A DNA stretch of 64,000 nucleotides. It comes from Apostichopus japonicus (taxonomy: Eukaryota > Echinodermata > Holothuroidea > Aspidochirotida > Stichopodidae). The translations under genes were made by a program, and so were the position numbers. This document shows, piece by piece, positions 39,801 to 52,410 of the stretch. Position 1 is the stretch's first letter. Each line of letters begins with the position of its first letter. Under the pieces are notes generated by a model that was not told the DNA's origin, did not search any database, and saw nothing but the letters and a program-made list of their open reading frames with translations. Location of the stretch: assembly GCF_037975245.1 (NCBI RefSeq), contig NC_092571.1, positions 23,607,917-23,671,916 on the forward strand, read 5' to 3'.

Positions 39801-42800
39801 ATTCCACGTAGGGTACATATATGGCATGATGTTCCAACATTTTCTGTAAATCTAACTACAATCCAGGCACTTTGAGGGAATCTATATCACACACGTTAGA
39901 CACAAGTAAGCATGGACTGAATGGAAATAAAAATAAATATTTTGCTGTGTGTGGGTAAATCCGTAAGAAAAGCAAAAGGCCTGTAGATACTGTATATATC
40001 TGTGAGGTTGTGTTTCTCAAGTTGGTTGATTGGTTTAGCAGGCTGCTACATATGCTGTACCAGGTAAATTATGCGTTATTCTGTGATCTTTGCTATACCA
40101 GACTAGATAATATGACTTGGTAGGTTATGATATACTTGAATTATATAATGTTGGTCAAATTAACTTGTAAATTATTATTATGCACAGTTCTTAGCTGCTG
40201 CATGCTGCCCTCAGGAGAGTAATAGATATAAAAATAAATCCCAAAGTAAATAAATATTATTATTATCTAAAAACCCCAAATCTCTACATATACACATTAC
40301 TGGATCCATCATTGAAGGCCTTGATATAAACTTTGGTGTTTTTGACAAATCGGTTGCATATTTTGTGTAACCAAATTCTTTGCCATATTGTAGATTCATT
40401 TCTCTGCTTTTCCTTTTCTTATCTGCACCAGTTATACTCACGACATTGAAGCGGTCAGTTGTGACGAAATGCTTGTAGATATCTCAAACGTTCTGAACGA
40501 CACCGGCGTTCAACCGTTGGAATTTGCAGACATCTTGAGGGAAGAGGTTTACGCCAAGACCGAGTGTCATGCTTCAACAGGCTTGGGTCTGTATAAATCT
40601 TATCCCATTAATTGTTTAAATATCACTCCTTTCCTCCCCAATGCCCCAGTTTCAAAAAGTGACTACATGTGTCATACTAATGGCATTGTTGCAGTTTAGG
40701 AAATTCTGTAAGACCTAGGCGTCACGTTTACCCCTACAGATTTTTTTCATATGAATATTTATTAATTAAGTTAGAAAATATAAAAATATAAAATATTTAT
40801 TAAGTTAGAAAATAAAATGGTGTAGCACCGGTGTGAGTTGTGAACCTTGAAAGCATTGCTTGTTCATTTTTATTCAAGTCTTTGTTACATGAATATCACC
40901 AAACAGAGTTTGCAAAACAAATTTCAATTTGGACTGCTCCAACAAGCATATGCTGTTATCATGTTATACAGCTAGGATGTCCTTGCAAAGAAAAGTTTAC
41001 AATAAATAACATATATGATGTTCCATCAATAAAAATGTCACAGGAAGAAAAGCGGGTTTTATTCAAATAGCATTTATGTTTTTATTTGCTGTAGTTAGTC
41101 TATCTTTAGCTATGAAGGGAAGGCACTTATTCTTAATTATTTTTGAAATGGTTAATGATGATGATGATGCTAATGTTTAATGACTCATCTTAAAGCATCT
41201 GCTCATCTTTGAAAAGCTCTTTCAACTTGCTTTGAAGATAAAGTGAGGAATTACGAACTGAGCTAACAATGCATATTCTCGTCTTTCACAACTAGCTTCT
41301 AATATCCTATTAGCAAGAATGAGCACAAAGGTTGCTAAACCAAATGGCATGTTCTATATGAAGGATGAAAATGTGGAAGAATTTATGAAGACCAAATCAG
41401 TGAGAGATTTACCAGGTATGTACCAAATGATCGTAGAGTTGAAGTCTTTGTCATAAAAGAATACCTTGGTCCTAAAACTGTGAATGCATGCTGTCAAATT
41501 GTGTAGTATTTTGAGTGTCTGTTCAATCTCATCTCATCTGTCTTCTTTTTGCCTAGAGGCAAATAAGGCCTCCACAGAGTGTTTCCATTCGTCTCGGTCG
41601 GCAGCTGCGTTTCTGGCCTCATTCCAGGATCGCCAACCAGCCCTCTCTCTCTTTGTCCACTGTCCTGGGCCCATATTGTTGTTTTTGGTTGCCCTCTCTT
41701 TCTCCTGCCCTCTGGTGCCCAAGTCATGCTGATGTTGCTGTCGTTGTTTGGGTTTTGGCGCAATATATATGCCCAATGAATTTTCATCTTCTTTTCTTAA
41801 ATTCGATGCTTAGTGGTCCCATTTGTGCTCTCTTTAGCAGTCCCTTTGTGCTAACCCCTTCTTGCCATCTTATCCCTAGCACTCTCCTGAGGAATTTGTT
41901 ATGGAATGTTCAATGTTCAGTTACTATTAGTTTCTGTTTCCAATCTGTACCAGGAACCAGATTCTTGTGGCCTATGCAAAATTGCTGCTTTTGCAGTGTT
42001 GTTGAGCTGAACCTTCTGTGGATCTGGTATTTCTGGTTATTGAATTGTTAAATGGGGTTTGATTCAGTTATCTCAAAACAATTTTTGTTTTATGATTCTG
42101 TCTGATCGTAGAGTAAGTTGTGAAATCATCCCCTAGAACCCAGAAGTGGCAGATCGCATTTTCGTTTCATACGTACATTGGCTTCATTTCTGCATTTTTG
42201 TTGCAGGGGTGGGGTGGTCCATGAACAGAAAATTACAGGAAATGGGGGTGTCTAACTGTGGACATCTTCAGTTGTTGTCTCTCACAACACTGCAGAAGGA
42301 GTTTGGACCTAAAACTGGGCAGCAACTCTACTCCTACTGTAGAGGCAAAGACGATCGTCCAATCAGAATGGAAAGGGAGAGGAAGTCCGTCTCAGCAGAA
42401 GTGAATTATGGGATACGTTTCAAAGGAGTGAGTTGATTGTCTATTGTCTTTGTTCTTAGTATTCAAAGTGTGGGTCGCTGAACCTTTCTAGGGTCGTCCA
42501 AAATAAATTGTGGAGCGGTCCCCAAAATTTGGAAGAAACGATAGTTGTCTCAAAAAAAAGAGGAGAAATTTTGAATATATAAATTATTTTAAAATTTGCA
42601 AAATGTAACAACATTTTGCAACTATAAGCACCCTTAATCAAATAAGAATTTCTCAAGGTTGGGGGAAGTGGGTGGGGGGAGAGGGATACCTTCTCCTGTA
42701 GACTGGCTCTCCTCAGGCCATAGCATCCACCACTGGAAGGTCGCCAACATGATGCAGAAGGAAACTCGGTTCACCAAGAAGAAATGTTTCATAACCAGTG

Positions 42801-45800
42801 GTCTGCACATATGCTAGACATTTGACAATGATAAGCAGCTGCTTAGGTATCTTCGAAGACAGGGAGAGCCAGATTGGGCCCGGGGACAAGTATGTCATCT
42901 TGCCCTCTTGCTGAAGTTTTCATGTTTCCTTAAACGAGAAAAAACAAATTATTCATTATACCATATGCCCATAGGCTGCCTTAGGTTAGTTAGGTGCCTG
43001 GGCTGTATCCCCCACCCACCCCCCGCCCCCCTCACCTCTCATATCCACCTTTCATCAGGCCTGTATATGTTTCAGCTATAATTAATTGTCCCGTATCACA
43101 TACAGTAGCAAAATGCTGTGCGATTGGGGCAAATTGCTGCTCACATTATGTACAGTTGTACAGCAGGACCATACTTTTTTCAGTACTTTCTTAAGAGAAC
43201 AATATTTGAAACCCTCACAACTGCTGTGTTTGTTTAAGTACTGAATTATTTTCTGTTCAAAGAAACTGATTTGCGGCACTATCTACAATGTTGATCATCC
43301 ACGTGCTGAAATGATACCACAAATGCCAGGTTCAAGTTCACACCACATGTTATGTTACCTCGGTAATATTTAGGGTTATGTTAAGATGATGCGCAATGCA
43401 AATCTGGTCATGAAAAGCCAGTATGGTGTTGTAGTTTGCTTTATCGTAGAGGGAAACTTCTGCTTCATACTTTATTTGTATATTTTTGGGATTTTTAGGA
43501 AGATGAATCAATCCAGTTCATTTTGGAACTTGCTGGTGAGGTTCACAAGAGACTGCGAAACTTGAATATGGTTGGTCGGACCATAACGGTTAAGTTAAAG
43601 GTAAGTAATTTTCAGTATTTTCTCTTATGTTGATGAGAGTGGGGAAATACAGTTGAAGAATGGAGAATTTCGTGGACAATCATTTTTTATCTCTTTAAAG
43701 CAGCTTTTAGCATTTTTGGTCGGCAATTTGACCAAACCTAACTGTGCAACTGTGCTCATGAATAATCATTAGTTATAGCTTCTTGGTGTTTCAAAGTAGC
43801 TGTAACCATTCCAAGATTCTTCTCTCCTGCCAACACTGACATTTAAGAGTTATCTAATTGTCGCTGCAAGAGTACAGCAACAATCGTAATCTATTGTTTT
43901 CCAGCACGGATGTTTTTGAAATCTGCTGCACAGTTTGAGTTGTATCGATAAACACCTTTGCCTTTCATTTTTATCGAAGGTGAGGCAGGCTGGAGCCCCA
44001 AAGGAGACGTCTAAGTTCATGGGGCACGGAGTTTGTGATGACAAAGCCCGGTCCATCACACTGGGACAGGAGACGGATGATTTGTCCATTGTTCAGAGGG
44101 AAAGCAAAGGACTCTTCCTACAAATGAGGGTACCCCCTGGAGATGTGAGAGGGGTAAGGGAATAGAAGATAACTCCAAATCTTGAAAATTTTAATCAAAT
44201 ATCCTGTGATACTGGAATGATTTCATCTGACTGGTATGATAAGCAATAAAAGTCTGTGTTGCTACCAAATTTGAGCATGCTATAGTTGACAACATTGTCC
44301 AAAAGAACTTTAACTTTCAATCTTACTCTCAGATATAAAAGCATTTTTCCTGTGGCAGACTTTGTACTACATATAATGCACAGAAACCTTTCCACAATTT
44401 TAGCTGAAAATTCTATTTTAAGATCTTGTTCCTGCAAACCTTTGTCTACCTATCTCTTTAAGATTTACGACATGCTCAGCAATTTTGCAAGGCAATCAGC
44501 TTAATGCACCAGGAGGGTTAATTATTCAAGCTTGCCTGAGAACAGACACGTAGTGGGGCCATACCGGTCTTTGTATCCTGGCATAGTTGCCTGTACCAGT
44601 ACTATAAGCCTGTACGGATTTTTAGTTTTTAACTCTTACCTTTTGGGAATTGGGATCATAGATACTGTATCCCAACACACACACACACTCTTATTTTATT
44701 GTAGAATATCATTTTTCGTTCAGCAGCACTGTGTTGGAATTTGCAAATCTGATTACAATATCCTGAAATTACTTGTGAAAAAGTGGAAAGAGACACTAAC
44801 CTTTTGTCAGCGGTAGAGAAATAATTATTAATCAGCATTGGTATTTAAAAGAATCTCCAACTTTAAATGGTCTTTGCGGAGCCTGTCAGACATAGAAGTC
44901 TGTTCAATTACATTCCGGTTGTTCCAGTTCTGCAAGGTCCTATAGTGTTCTACTTACAATCTCACATCTCTTAAAAAGTGTTTTTTTTCTCTTTCTGTCT
45001 CAGGTTGGAATTCAGATAAGCCGTTTGAAAAGTAAAAGTGACCAACCAGTTACAAGCAAGTCCATAGTCGACATGTTTCCCAAAAGAGCAGATGTACCAA
45101 AGGCTGTTCAGAGAATTAATCCAGACACTGTAGAAACCCAGACGATGAACGAATCAAAACTTAAACCAAAGACATCGTCTCTTCTTAATTTTGTGACAAA
45201 GCAAAGCAAAGATAGTCCGTCGAAAAACAAAGCTAATAACAAAATTTCACCGACGAAAGAAACTGCTCTGCCACGTTTACCCACCCTAGAGTCACCTCCA
45301 GCCAGCCAGAATGAGGTTGAGGCGAAGGTGGCAGCAAAAGCTGGCCCACGGTCAAAATACCACCTACCCTCTCCGTCACAGGTGAGAAAATCATTTCTTA
45401 GATAACAGATAAATGATTCCTGGACCAACAATACCCTATATTTCTGTGATCCTTACTTTGTAGGTCAAAGGCCAACCTTCTCCCTCACACGTGAGAAAAT
45501 CATTTACTTAGATATAACAGATACACGATTCCTGGACCAACAATACCCTATATTTCGGTGATCCTTACTTTGTAGGTCAAAGGTCAACTTTTAGAAATTA
45601 CAATAGTTGTGACTTGGCCTCCATAATAGTGTTTTTTGTTCCACCTGTACCTGTACGTTTATCACGTCTCTCTTTGTAGCTGGACTTGTCTGTCCTGGAC
45701 TCTCTACCGCCCGATCTTCGCAGTCAAATATTAAAGGAATACAGACATACTGATATTTTCAAAAGACAACCACAAGTAAGGTAGGTTTTCAAAAGAGTTT

Positions 45801-48800
45801 ATCCTTAATATCCAATATTTATTCATTTTTGCGTTGGCGTTGATGGCTATTCGAGTACTAACAGCTGCTTGCATCATCATTACATCAATTGCGATTGGAA
45901 ACTTTCAAAGAATAAAGAAAATTTCTTTTCGCTGCCCTCCGTGATTCTCCCTTGGACAGTTTCCAAGTTACCTTTTCTCTTGATAACTTGCTTACATTCT
46001 TCTGATATTGTCATATCAAAAACACTGGAAGATTTTTCAGAAAACTTGGACATTGTTTGAGATAGTATGGTCTTAAAGAGGATTAAAAAGTAAGAAGTCA
46101 AATTAGCCCAAAAAGTGTTTGACACCATTCGATATAAAAAGCCCTCACAATGTAGGTCTTAATAGTTTGACTTGTCAAGGTTGTTAGTTAATAAAGGTCA
46201 TACTTGGAAAAAAAATTAATTTTCGTGCACAAGTTCTGTTAAGATTAATGCTATGTGTAAAAGTAAGTTGGCCTGATGTTTTGATCCTAGCAGGATCTTC
46301 TTCAGAGGCTGAATGACAAATAAGATACAGTAACAGAAGGGACCAAAACATGCACAGAATACAGACAGGTTAATGAGCATGCATGGTGAACACAAAGAGA
46401 TAGATGGAAGGGGATTAGTAGACAAGGGATGGAGAGTAGAAAGAAAGAAACCAACAGGGGAGAGGAAAGGTGGGAGATAAACAGTGGAGGAACAAAGAGA
46501 GGATTAAGAGAAGGGGGTAGGGAATAGACTAGAGAAGGACAAAGACAGAAAGGTGTGGAGTAAAAAGGGTTGAAGAGAGCTATGAGAAGAGGAGAGACGG
46601 GGGGGGGGACAATGGGTCATGGAAGGGTGGGATTAATACTAATATTAATATATGTCTTGTTGACAAAATGTTGATTATCAGATCAAATTATCCATGTATG
46701 CTCATTAAGCTCTCATAGGGTCTCAACAAGATCCAGAATTATGTCCCAGTTTGGCCAACTTGCAATCCTAGTTTGAGTATTGTTTAGTACACTTCCTAAA
46801 TTGCAGAGAAAATGCAAAGGGCTGCTTTAAATTATCAGCTTGATGCAGTATTATATTTTGTATTTTTCTTTCCTAAGATTGCATCGTATCGACCAAGCCA
46901 GTACATCGACGGGGATCACCTCTGACCTCGACCAGGACGTGCTCCAGCATCTCCCACCAGATATCCTACAAGAGGTTCTGGAGAATGAGGGGAAGCAGGT
47001 TGTTAAGCGAAAGCGAAAACCAACTCCAAAAATTGTCGAGAATCTCGGTCGTGTAGAAGAACTGCCTTCTTTCTCTCAGGTGAACAAGAATTCTTTAAAG
47101 CTCGGCTTGGTGCATTGATAAATCCATCATCTCTATTTAAGTCGGAATAAATTGTATCAGCAGTCTGTTGTATTGATATTGAATTAGATTCACAGAACAC
47201 AGTGTAAAAATTTTGTATTTAAAACCACCATTAACAAGTTGACTAGATAACAACACTTTGGTGACACTTGTATGTATAGTATGTGTGATTGTATTTAGGA
47301 CTAACCTACTGGGCATAAAGAAGAAACAAGACATTTGTGATTGTCATTCAGTATTAAAACTAATTGTATGCAAACAATCACCGAGAATTGGCTTAAGAAG
47401 CGTGCAGAATTTGCAGTAATTTTTAAATACAGTAAATTTCTGTGGGGCAGGAGGCGGCAGAGTGGGGGGGGGGGTGAAGAACAATGATAAACCATGAAAA
47501 GAAAAATTGTTTTAAAGTTACATGCTATTTATGACTTATCCTGCTTATTATTCTAATTAAAAGTAATTATTCTTTTACTCACTCTGGAATAGAATTGTAT
47601 CTCTTTACTTATCCTAGATTGACCCATCTTGTTTGGAGGCTCTCCCAGAAGATGTTAGAAACGAATTGAACACAGCTTACCAGAGGAAGTTGAAGGTGAA
47701 ACCCGCTGCAAAGAAAAGCCCATCACCCAGAAAGCAGCTCAGTCCATTGAAAATATCCAAGAGGAAAGGAAGACCTAGAAAGGGAAGTCCAAGTAAAATA
47801 GCCAATCAGAAATTGCCGTGGCAACGAAATATTCTTGAGGCGTTGCATATTCAAGAGTCTCCTACCAAAGCGGGATCGATGGAAAGAGCTGTTGATGACG
47901 ACGAGGATGTCTTCCAGCTCAAACCGGGAAACGGAAACAGCGAAATTGATGAAGGGGTAAGGGAGAGGCAAGATGTAAGGTCTGACAACACCAAGGGGGT
48001 GCAAGAGAGTAGCAGAGACATGGAAGCCCAGGATAGGAATGAGAATGTGAAACTCGATTCAGGGGAACAAAAAGCTGTTAGTCTTGGAGGTGCAGTGACT
48101 CTGAAGGATGTGAAAGCATTACTCAGAGAATGGACGGGCACCTTTCAGAGTAATTATTTTGGTTCCATTTTTACTGTACTGTTTTTACTATTTATTGTAA
48201 CATTTAGATTTTTACTGTAATATTTTTATAACAGGGTCTATGTATTTTTTTATTAAATATCTTGGAGACCATCGGAATGAAAAGTCAGACCGTCAGAGAT
48301 CAAAATATTTAATGAAGAGAGATGCTTCTCCATGGCGGACTTTGTATCACTAATCTGATGTGCGAGTTAAACGGGTCTTCAATGTTGACTGAATAATTTA
48401 CTGTTGGCATGGACAGATACACACCCTGACGACTTTTTTATTTTTTGCCAGAGGCAAGAGGAAGCTATGCAAGGCATGCATGTGGGTGTGTGTGTATGCT
48501 TGTAAACACAATAAAAAAAAGTACAGCTTGGTTGAAGTTCACTATTTGGTATCTCAATACCCTATGGGAGCAAAATTTGAAATTGTTGGAGGTTAAGGTC
48601 AACTGAGGTCAAATTAAAATAACTCAAAAAGTACCCATTGGTTAAGTCCATATTTGGTATGTTTCTTCCACATGATGGTTATTTTTAGATCCCTATTGAA
48701 AATAGTGGAGGTCAAATGTCATCTGAGGTCAAGATATGTCAATGTTTTAAACCTTGTTAACATGGTAAATCAAAAGGTAAAAACTTTTTTTGTTGTTCAT

Positions 48801-51800
48801 ATGTGGTATGTAGATCCACCTTTTTGAGTACAAAAAGTATCACCTCTTCTGTGAAGGACAAAGATCATGTAAGGTCAACACAGGTCAAAGTCTGAAAACC
48901 TTGTGAACACGACTAAACTTAGCGTCACACTTCTCATGTAGATCCACCTAAGTACAAAAGTTCTATTGTGTTCTGTGGAGGTCAAAGGTCATTTTTGGTC
49001 AACAGAATTCAAAGTCTGTAATTGTGCAATCATAAGAACACTTTGGTTGCCAAAATTAGGTGAAAAAAAGCCAAATAAGAATGCTGATTTGTTGTGATAT
49101 TTGACCCTGTCTCTGGGTCTTTGCAATTGGGGTCGCTTAGCTGAACTTAAAGGATTGGTTCAGGTGTTTGACATGTCTATTTTGTATGAAAGAGCACAAA
49201 AAGACAAAAAGAACAGTGAAGAAACTACCATGATAGCATGCTCTGTTAAGGAGATATGACACTTTAAAGATATCAAAATTTCTTTGAAAACGACTGGTGT
49301 AGAAAGACCCACTGTGAGGGTGTGATGTCACATCCTCACTTCCTTAATATTTGTGAATATATTTCTTTAAAAATTATTTACATTTTTTAACACATTTGAA
49401 ATTAATATAATCAAAAATTCTTCAGGTGTTTAATCTCAAATACTTCCTTTGACAAATATGAGATCTCCTGACATATCTTTTGGTTTAAAGTCATGAAATC
49501 TCACAAAATATTTAGAGAAAAAAACAAAGACTTTTCAGGAATGTGAGGATGTGACATCACAGCTAGTCAGATTTCAGCAGTTTCTACACAATCTGATAAA
49601 ACTTTACACTTGAATGTCTCTTTAACCGAAAAAGATATTTGTACATTTTTTTCACCACTGTGTTTCTTTTATTGTCCTCTTTCATATAACATAAATATGT
49701 ATGAAAACTGAACCAATCCTTTAAAGAGTGCAACGTAGTAAAACATTCCAATGTTATTACCAAGGCACAGACTGACCACGATGAAATGGTTGAAAACTTA
49801 TGTTCTTTGGGGGAGTTATGCAATAGCTTTAACTGTACTATTTATCTTAAATTGTAAGGCCAGTAAAAAAATGCCCTTTCCCCCAAGAAAACAAGAAAAA
49901 CCCATCCAAATTGCTGGTTGCTGGAGGGACCTTTTATATGCCTCTGACCAATGAAATATGATAAATACCAAACTTTTCAAATACAATTGCATTTAGGACA
50001 TGAAACTAGCAACCCTGCTTTATACTTAGTATCTATAGCTTGGATAAACTTTATACTAGATAGGTAGGTCCACATCCATAAGTGCAAGGTGCCTGCTGAT
50101 AAGTATAGTATTGGTCAACTTCAATATCTTGTTTAATATCTATCTGGATATTTCATAATTTGGTATTTTTAAGCAATGAGAAGAATGGAAAATAGGGCCA
50201 ATGACATTTCAGACTAAAGCAGAGCTAAATAGAAAACTTTGTAAACTCTTTCACTTCAAAAGGAAAGTTTTAATGAACTGCATGTGGATCCATCTAAACA
50301 AGTGCTAGAACCCTATAGTCGTTCATAAAGGTCATTTGAGGTCACCAGAATTGACAGTCTAAAACTTGATGCATTTTAAAGCAATGCTTGGATGTACATC
50401 ATACTTGTAATTTTGATCAGACTTCGTGAGTACAAGGAACCTACTGGTTTTCAAAGAGGTTCAAGATCATTTGAGGTCACCAGAGGTTAAAGTCTGATAA
50501 CCTTGCAAACTTGATAACTTCTGTAGCAAATTTGGATGAATTTCATACTTGATATGTGTAGTCAACTTAGAGAGTGAAAAGAACCCTGTTGATTTTCATG
50601 GTGTTCAAAGGTCATTGGAGGTCACCATTGGTCAAAATTTGAAAACCTTGTAATAGCTCCCAAGGGTAAAGCTTGAATGAACATCATACTTGAAGTTAGA
50701 TGCACCTTAGTAAGTACAAGAACCTTGTGTACACTTTTCCACTCAATTTTCCCAATATGAATGCAGAATGGAATCAATAAGCCTCTTGGCTCTTCTGGTT
50801 TCTTAAATATGGTATCCAATGGTAGCAACTGTGTTAATGTTACAAATTTCTGTTTTCATCCCAATGTAGACCCACTTGAGGACGATATTGGGATGGTGGT
50901 GCAATACTTGAGGGAACTTATCCTGGAGAAAAACCTGGAGATGGTTCACCACGTCCTCAGAGGTCTTAAGAGGTATGTATGTACCCCTCTTGGTGTATTT
51001 AATAACCTGTTTTTTTGCATCAGTATCATGTAGTTATAATACCTCACACACTTTGGGCAATTCTGATAGGTACCAGTTTTTCATGTCATGCTTCAAAGCA
51101 CTCGTAGTATAGTGATAGTATGGATAACCTGTTTCTATTCGATCAAGGTTTGGAACTGTTCATCTTGTCACCACAAATCAGACGCGTAGCCAAGGGGGGG
51201 GGGGCGAAGGGGGCAGCGGCCCCCCATTGAGCATATTTTTAAAAAAAATTTTTAATGTTTTTATGATATCGCTAGTATTTTGAAAAGAGAAAATGCTAAG
51301 ATGCAACTTACAAGGCCTGGGAAGTGCCTTTTCCAGCAATCTGGGAGGCATTTTCAGCCAAAATTTTCTTGTACGCTCTGCGCCAACCATGGTGGCGCTA
51401 CGCTTAGATAGTTTGCAATGCCGAATCTACAGTTTCGCCCCTCCCTTGGCAAATTCCTGGCTACGCGCCTGCCACAAATGCTTTGAAGTGTGCCATGACG
51501 GTACGGTGTGGAGTAGTACTAGCCAGTGGTATCGGGGGGGGGGGGGGAGTGGGGGTGTCATTTCACCTCCAGATGTTGGGTTCCCTCTTGCCCAAAATGA
51601 AATTTGCCATGTCCAACAAAATTAAACTTAGGTAAGAAGTTACACATCTTTTGACTTCAACTGACTATAATTTATTAACGTCTACTACCTTTAAAATTCT
51701 GCTGATTTCAAAGCTAATGGAAGTTCTGGAAATACAAAAGAAGACCTCTGGCACCCCATGTCCCGATGTCTTTGCCCTCACAGCTAGGCTTCAGGCACCA

Positions 51801-52372
51801 GTTTGCACTACCCACATTCTGTCATACACCCCAGGCACCGCCCTCCCCCCATGCTGCTCTCAATTTGCTGTGCCCCACCCCCACATCCTCTATTTCGAAA
51901 TGTCTGGCGATGCCACCGGTACTAGGATAAGGAAATTGTCCTTCAATTCTATTTTGTGGAATGCTCCTACTGTGAATGATTGTAGTGTGACGAGATTACA
52001 CTGTTAGATGTTCATGTTTACACTTTCACAGATGCTTGATTTGAGACATGATCATTTTAAAGCTGAAAGTTTAAATTTGCTTCTACTTCGACAGTCGGTA
52101 AATTATCGGGTGCTATCCGAAAGCAATTTGTGAAGAATCCTTGGTGGGTCCTGGTTTATTTCCAGACGTGTGAAAACTTGATATTGTTTCATAAATATTT
52201 GAAAAGAAAAGAGATTGACTATTAAAGATGGTGTTCATTCTGTTTGTTTGCACACAGAATTGTCACGAGGAGTCAGAGCAAAGAGTGGACGGAAGCCTGC
52301 AGAGTCATCACAGGAAGGGTACAGAACACGGTGGAGCAGATTTATGGAGCTAGTCTGAAATTTGAATTATAG
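33858..52372 (+). CDS. REV1: REV1, Y-family translesion DNA polymerase / deoxycytidyl transferase (15 exons, 1255 aa)
   Basis: The exons read are 33858-33914, 35575-35707, 36536-36704, 37696-38901, 40432-40586, 41296-41415, 42207-42427, 43499-43600, 43980-44153, 45004-45381, 45680-45780, 46878-47079, 47618-48149, 50870-50972 and 52258-52372. Phases agree throughout, and 1255 residues is close to human REV1 (1251). The BRCT domain spans about 50-135 (STIFKGVSIYVNGYT; THIVASN). A REV1-specific FYSHSRLHYISTW motif precedes the polymerase. The catalytic palm has IMHIDMDCFFVSV (D361, D363) and AVSCDEMLVD (D533, E534). Exons 6-9 supply the helix-hairpin-helix region and little finger (LQKEFGPKTGQ, RKSVSAEVNYGIRF, GHGVCDDKARS). 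Ubiquitin-binding motifs are centred on LPP914-916, LPP964-966 and LPE1015-1017. The C-terminal domain (KALLREW and exons 14-15) binds REV7 and other translesion polymerases. It acts in the nucleus in DNA damage tolerance, inserting dC opposite abasic sites and guanine lesions and scaffolding other polymerases. The exact intron 11 donor (45781) was chosen because the alternative at 45776 breaks the frame. Confidence 0.95.
33971..34060 (-). repeat. CGC-rich module copy in REV1 intron 1
   Basis: It starts CTATCTAAGCGGAGCGCCAC, the inverted complement of the module at 17701-17815, and continues to AAATGGCACTTCCCGG. It begins about 50 bases after the end of REV1 exon 1. No flanking terminal repeat was found, so it is a fragment. 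Confidence 0.7.
34061..35574. other. Remainder of REV1 intron 1
   Basis: No gene is recognised. ORFs of up to 142 codons on the minus strand near 34356-34784 have no recognisable domain, and a poly-G run lies at 34970-34983. Confidence 0.4.
39558..39806 (-). mobile_element. tRNA-derived SINE, copy 3
   Basis: It lies in REV1 intron 4. It matches the SINE at 5112-5386, with tail GTATGTATGTATGTATTT on the plus-strand left and the tRNA-like head (reverse complement of GGCGTCAACCACTGAGCTAA) on the right. Confidence 0.85.
41540..41790 (-). pseudogene. Decayed LINE ORF2 C-terminal fragment
   Basis: It lies in REV1 intron 6, on the strand opposite to REV1. Minus-strand frames read WAPEGRRKRGQPKTT followed, after frameshifts, by a degraded KLAQDR-like tail and NTLWRPYLPL. 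That pattern is typical of the last hundred residues of LINE ORF2 proteins. It is heavily frameshifted and 5'-truncated. It belongs to a LINE lineage distinct from that of the fragment at 12795-13370, judging by the tail. Confidence 0.65.
45367..45590. repeat. Tandem duplication (about 110-bp unit) including the REV1 exon 10 donor
   Basis: Two units share CACAGGTGAGAAAATCATT (donor GT at 45382) versus CACACGTGAGAAAATCATT (GT at 45491), and then GATTCCTGGACCAACAATAC through GTAGGTCAAAGG. The first unit begins within the last bases of exon 10. Confidence 0.85.
46279..46305 (-). other. Decayed hammerhead-like core (candidate)
   Basis: On the minus strand CTGAAGA is followed by GATCC, a short loop, GGATC and then AAAAC where GAAAC would be expected. 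It lies in REV1 intron 11. It resembles the motif at 30941-30985 in layout but not in stem sequence. Confidence 0.35.
46430..46620. repeat. Purine-rich (GA/GGA) tract
   Basis: About 190 bases of almost pure A and G with few pyrimidines, ending in a poly-G run. It is intronic in REV1. Confidence 0.75.
48540..49060. repeat. Diverged AGGTCA-bearing tandem array, block 1
   Basis: Several units of roughly 100-170 bases each carry phrases such as GAGGTCAAAGGTCA, TCTGAAAACCTTGTGAACA and TTTGGTATGT...CCAC. It lies in REV1 intron 13. A second block lies at 50060-50720 beyond a MITE. Confidence 0.65.
49147..49724 (-). mobile_element. MITE family 3, copy 2 (TTAA-flanked, 578 bp)
   Basis: It starts TTAAAGGATTGGTTCAG and ends with its exact 17-base inverted complement CTGAACCAATCCTTTAA, so both TTAA sites are intact. 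It aligns along its length with 16214-16749 in the opposite orientation. It lies in REV1 intron 13 and splits the AGGTCA array. Confidence 0.9.
50060..50720. repeat. Diverged AGGTCA-bearing tandem array, block 2
   Basis: Repeated phrases GGTCATTTGAGGTCACCAG, GTCTGATAACCTTGCAAAC and CATACTTGA recur at irregular spacing of about 110-150 bases. They belong to the same family as 48540-49060. Intronic in REV1, ending before exon 14. Confidence 0.65.
51180..51473. mobile_element. GC-rich TIR element, about 294 bp
   Basis: Ends GACGCGTAGCCAAGGGGG and CCTGGCTACGCGCC are inverted. The module copy at 51296-51412 is inside. It lies in REV1 intron 14 and is nearly collinear with the element 27735-28030. 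Confidence 0.75.
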
Positions 52373-52410
52373 ATCATCACTGGATGTGCCTTCAGTCACA
52401 GAATATTAGG

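Noticed and set aside
45776-45781. GTAAGG at 45776 as donor of REV1 exon 11
   Set aside because: It would put exon 12 in a frame with an early stop. The GTAGGT at 45781 keeps the conserved frame.
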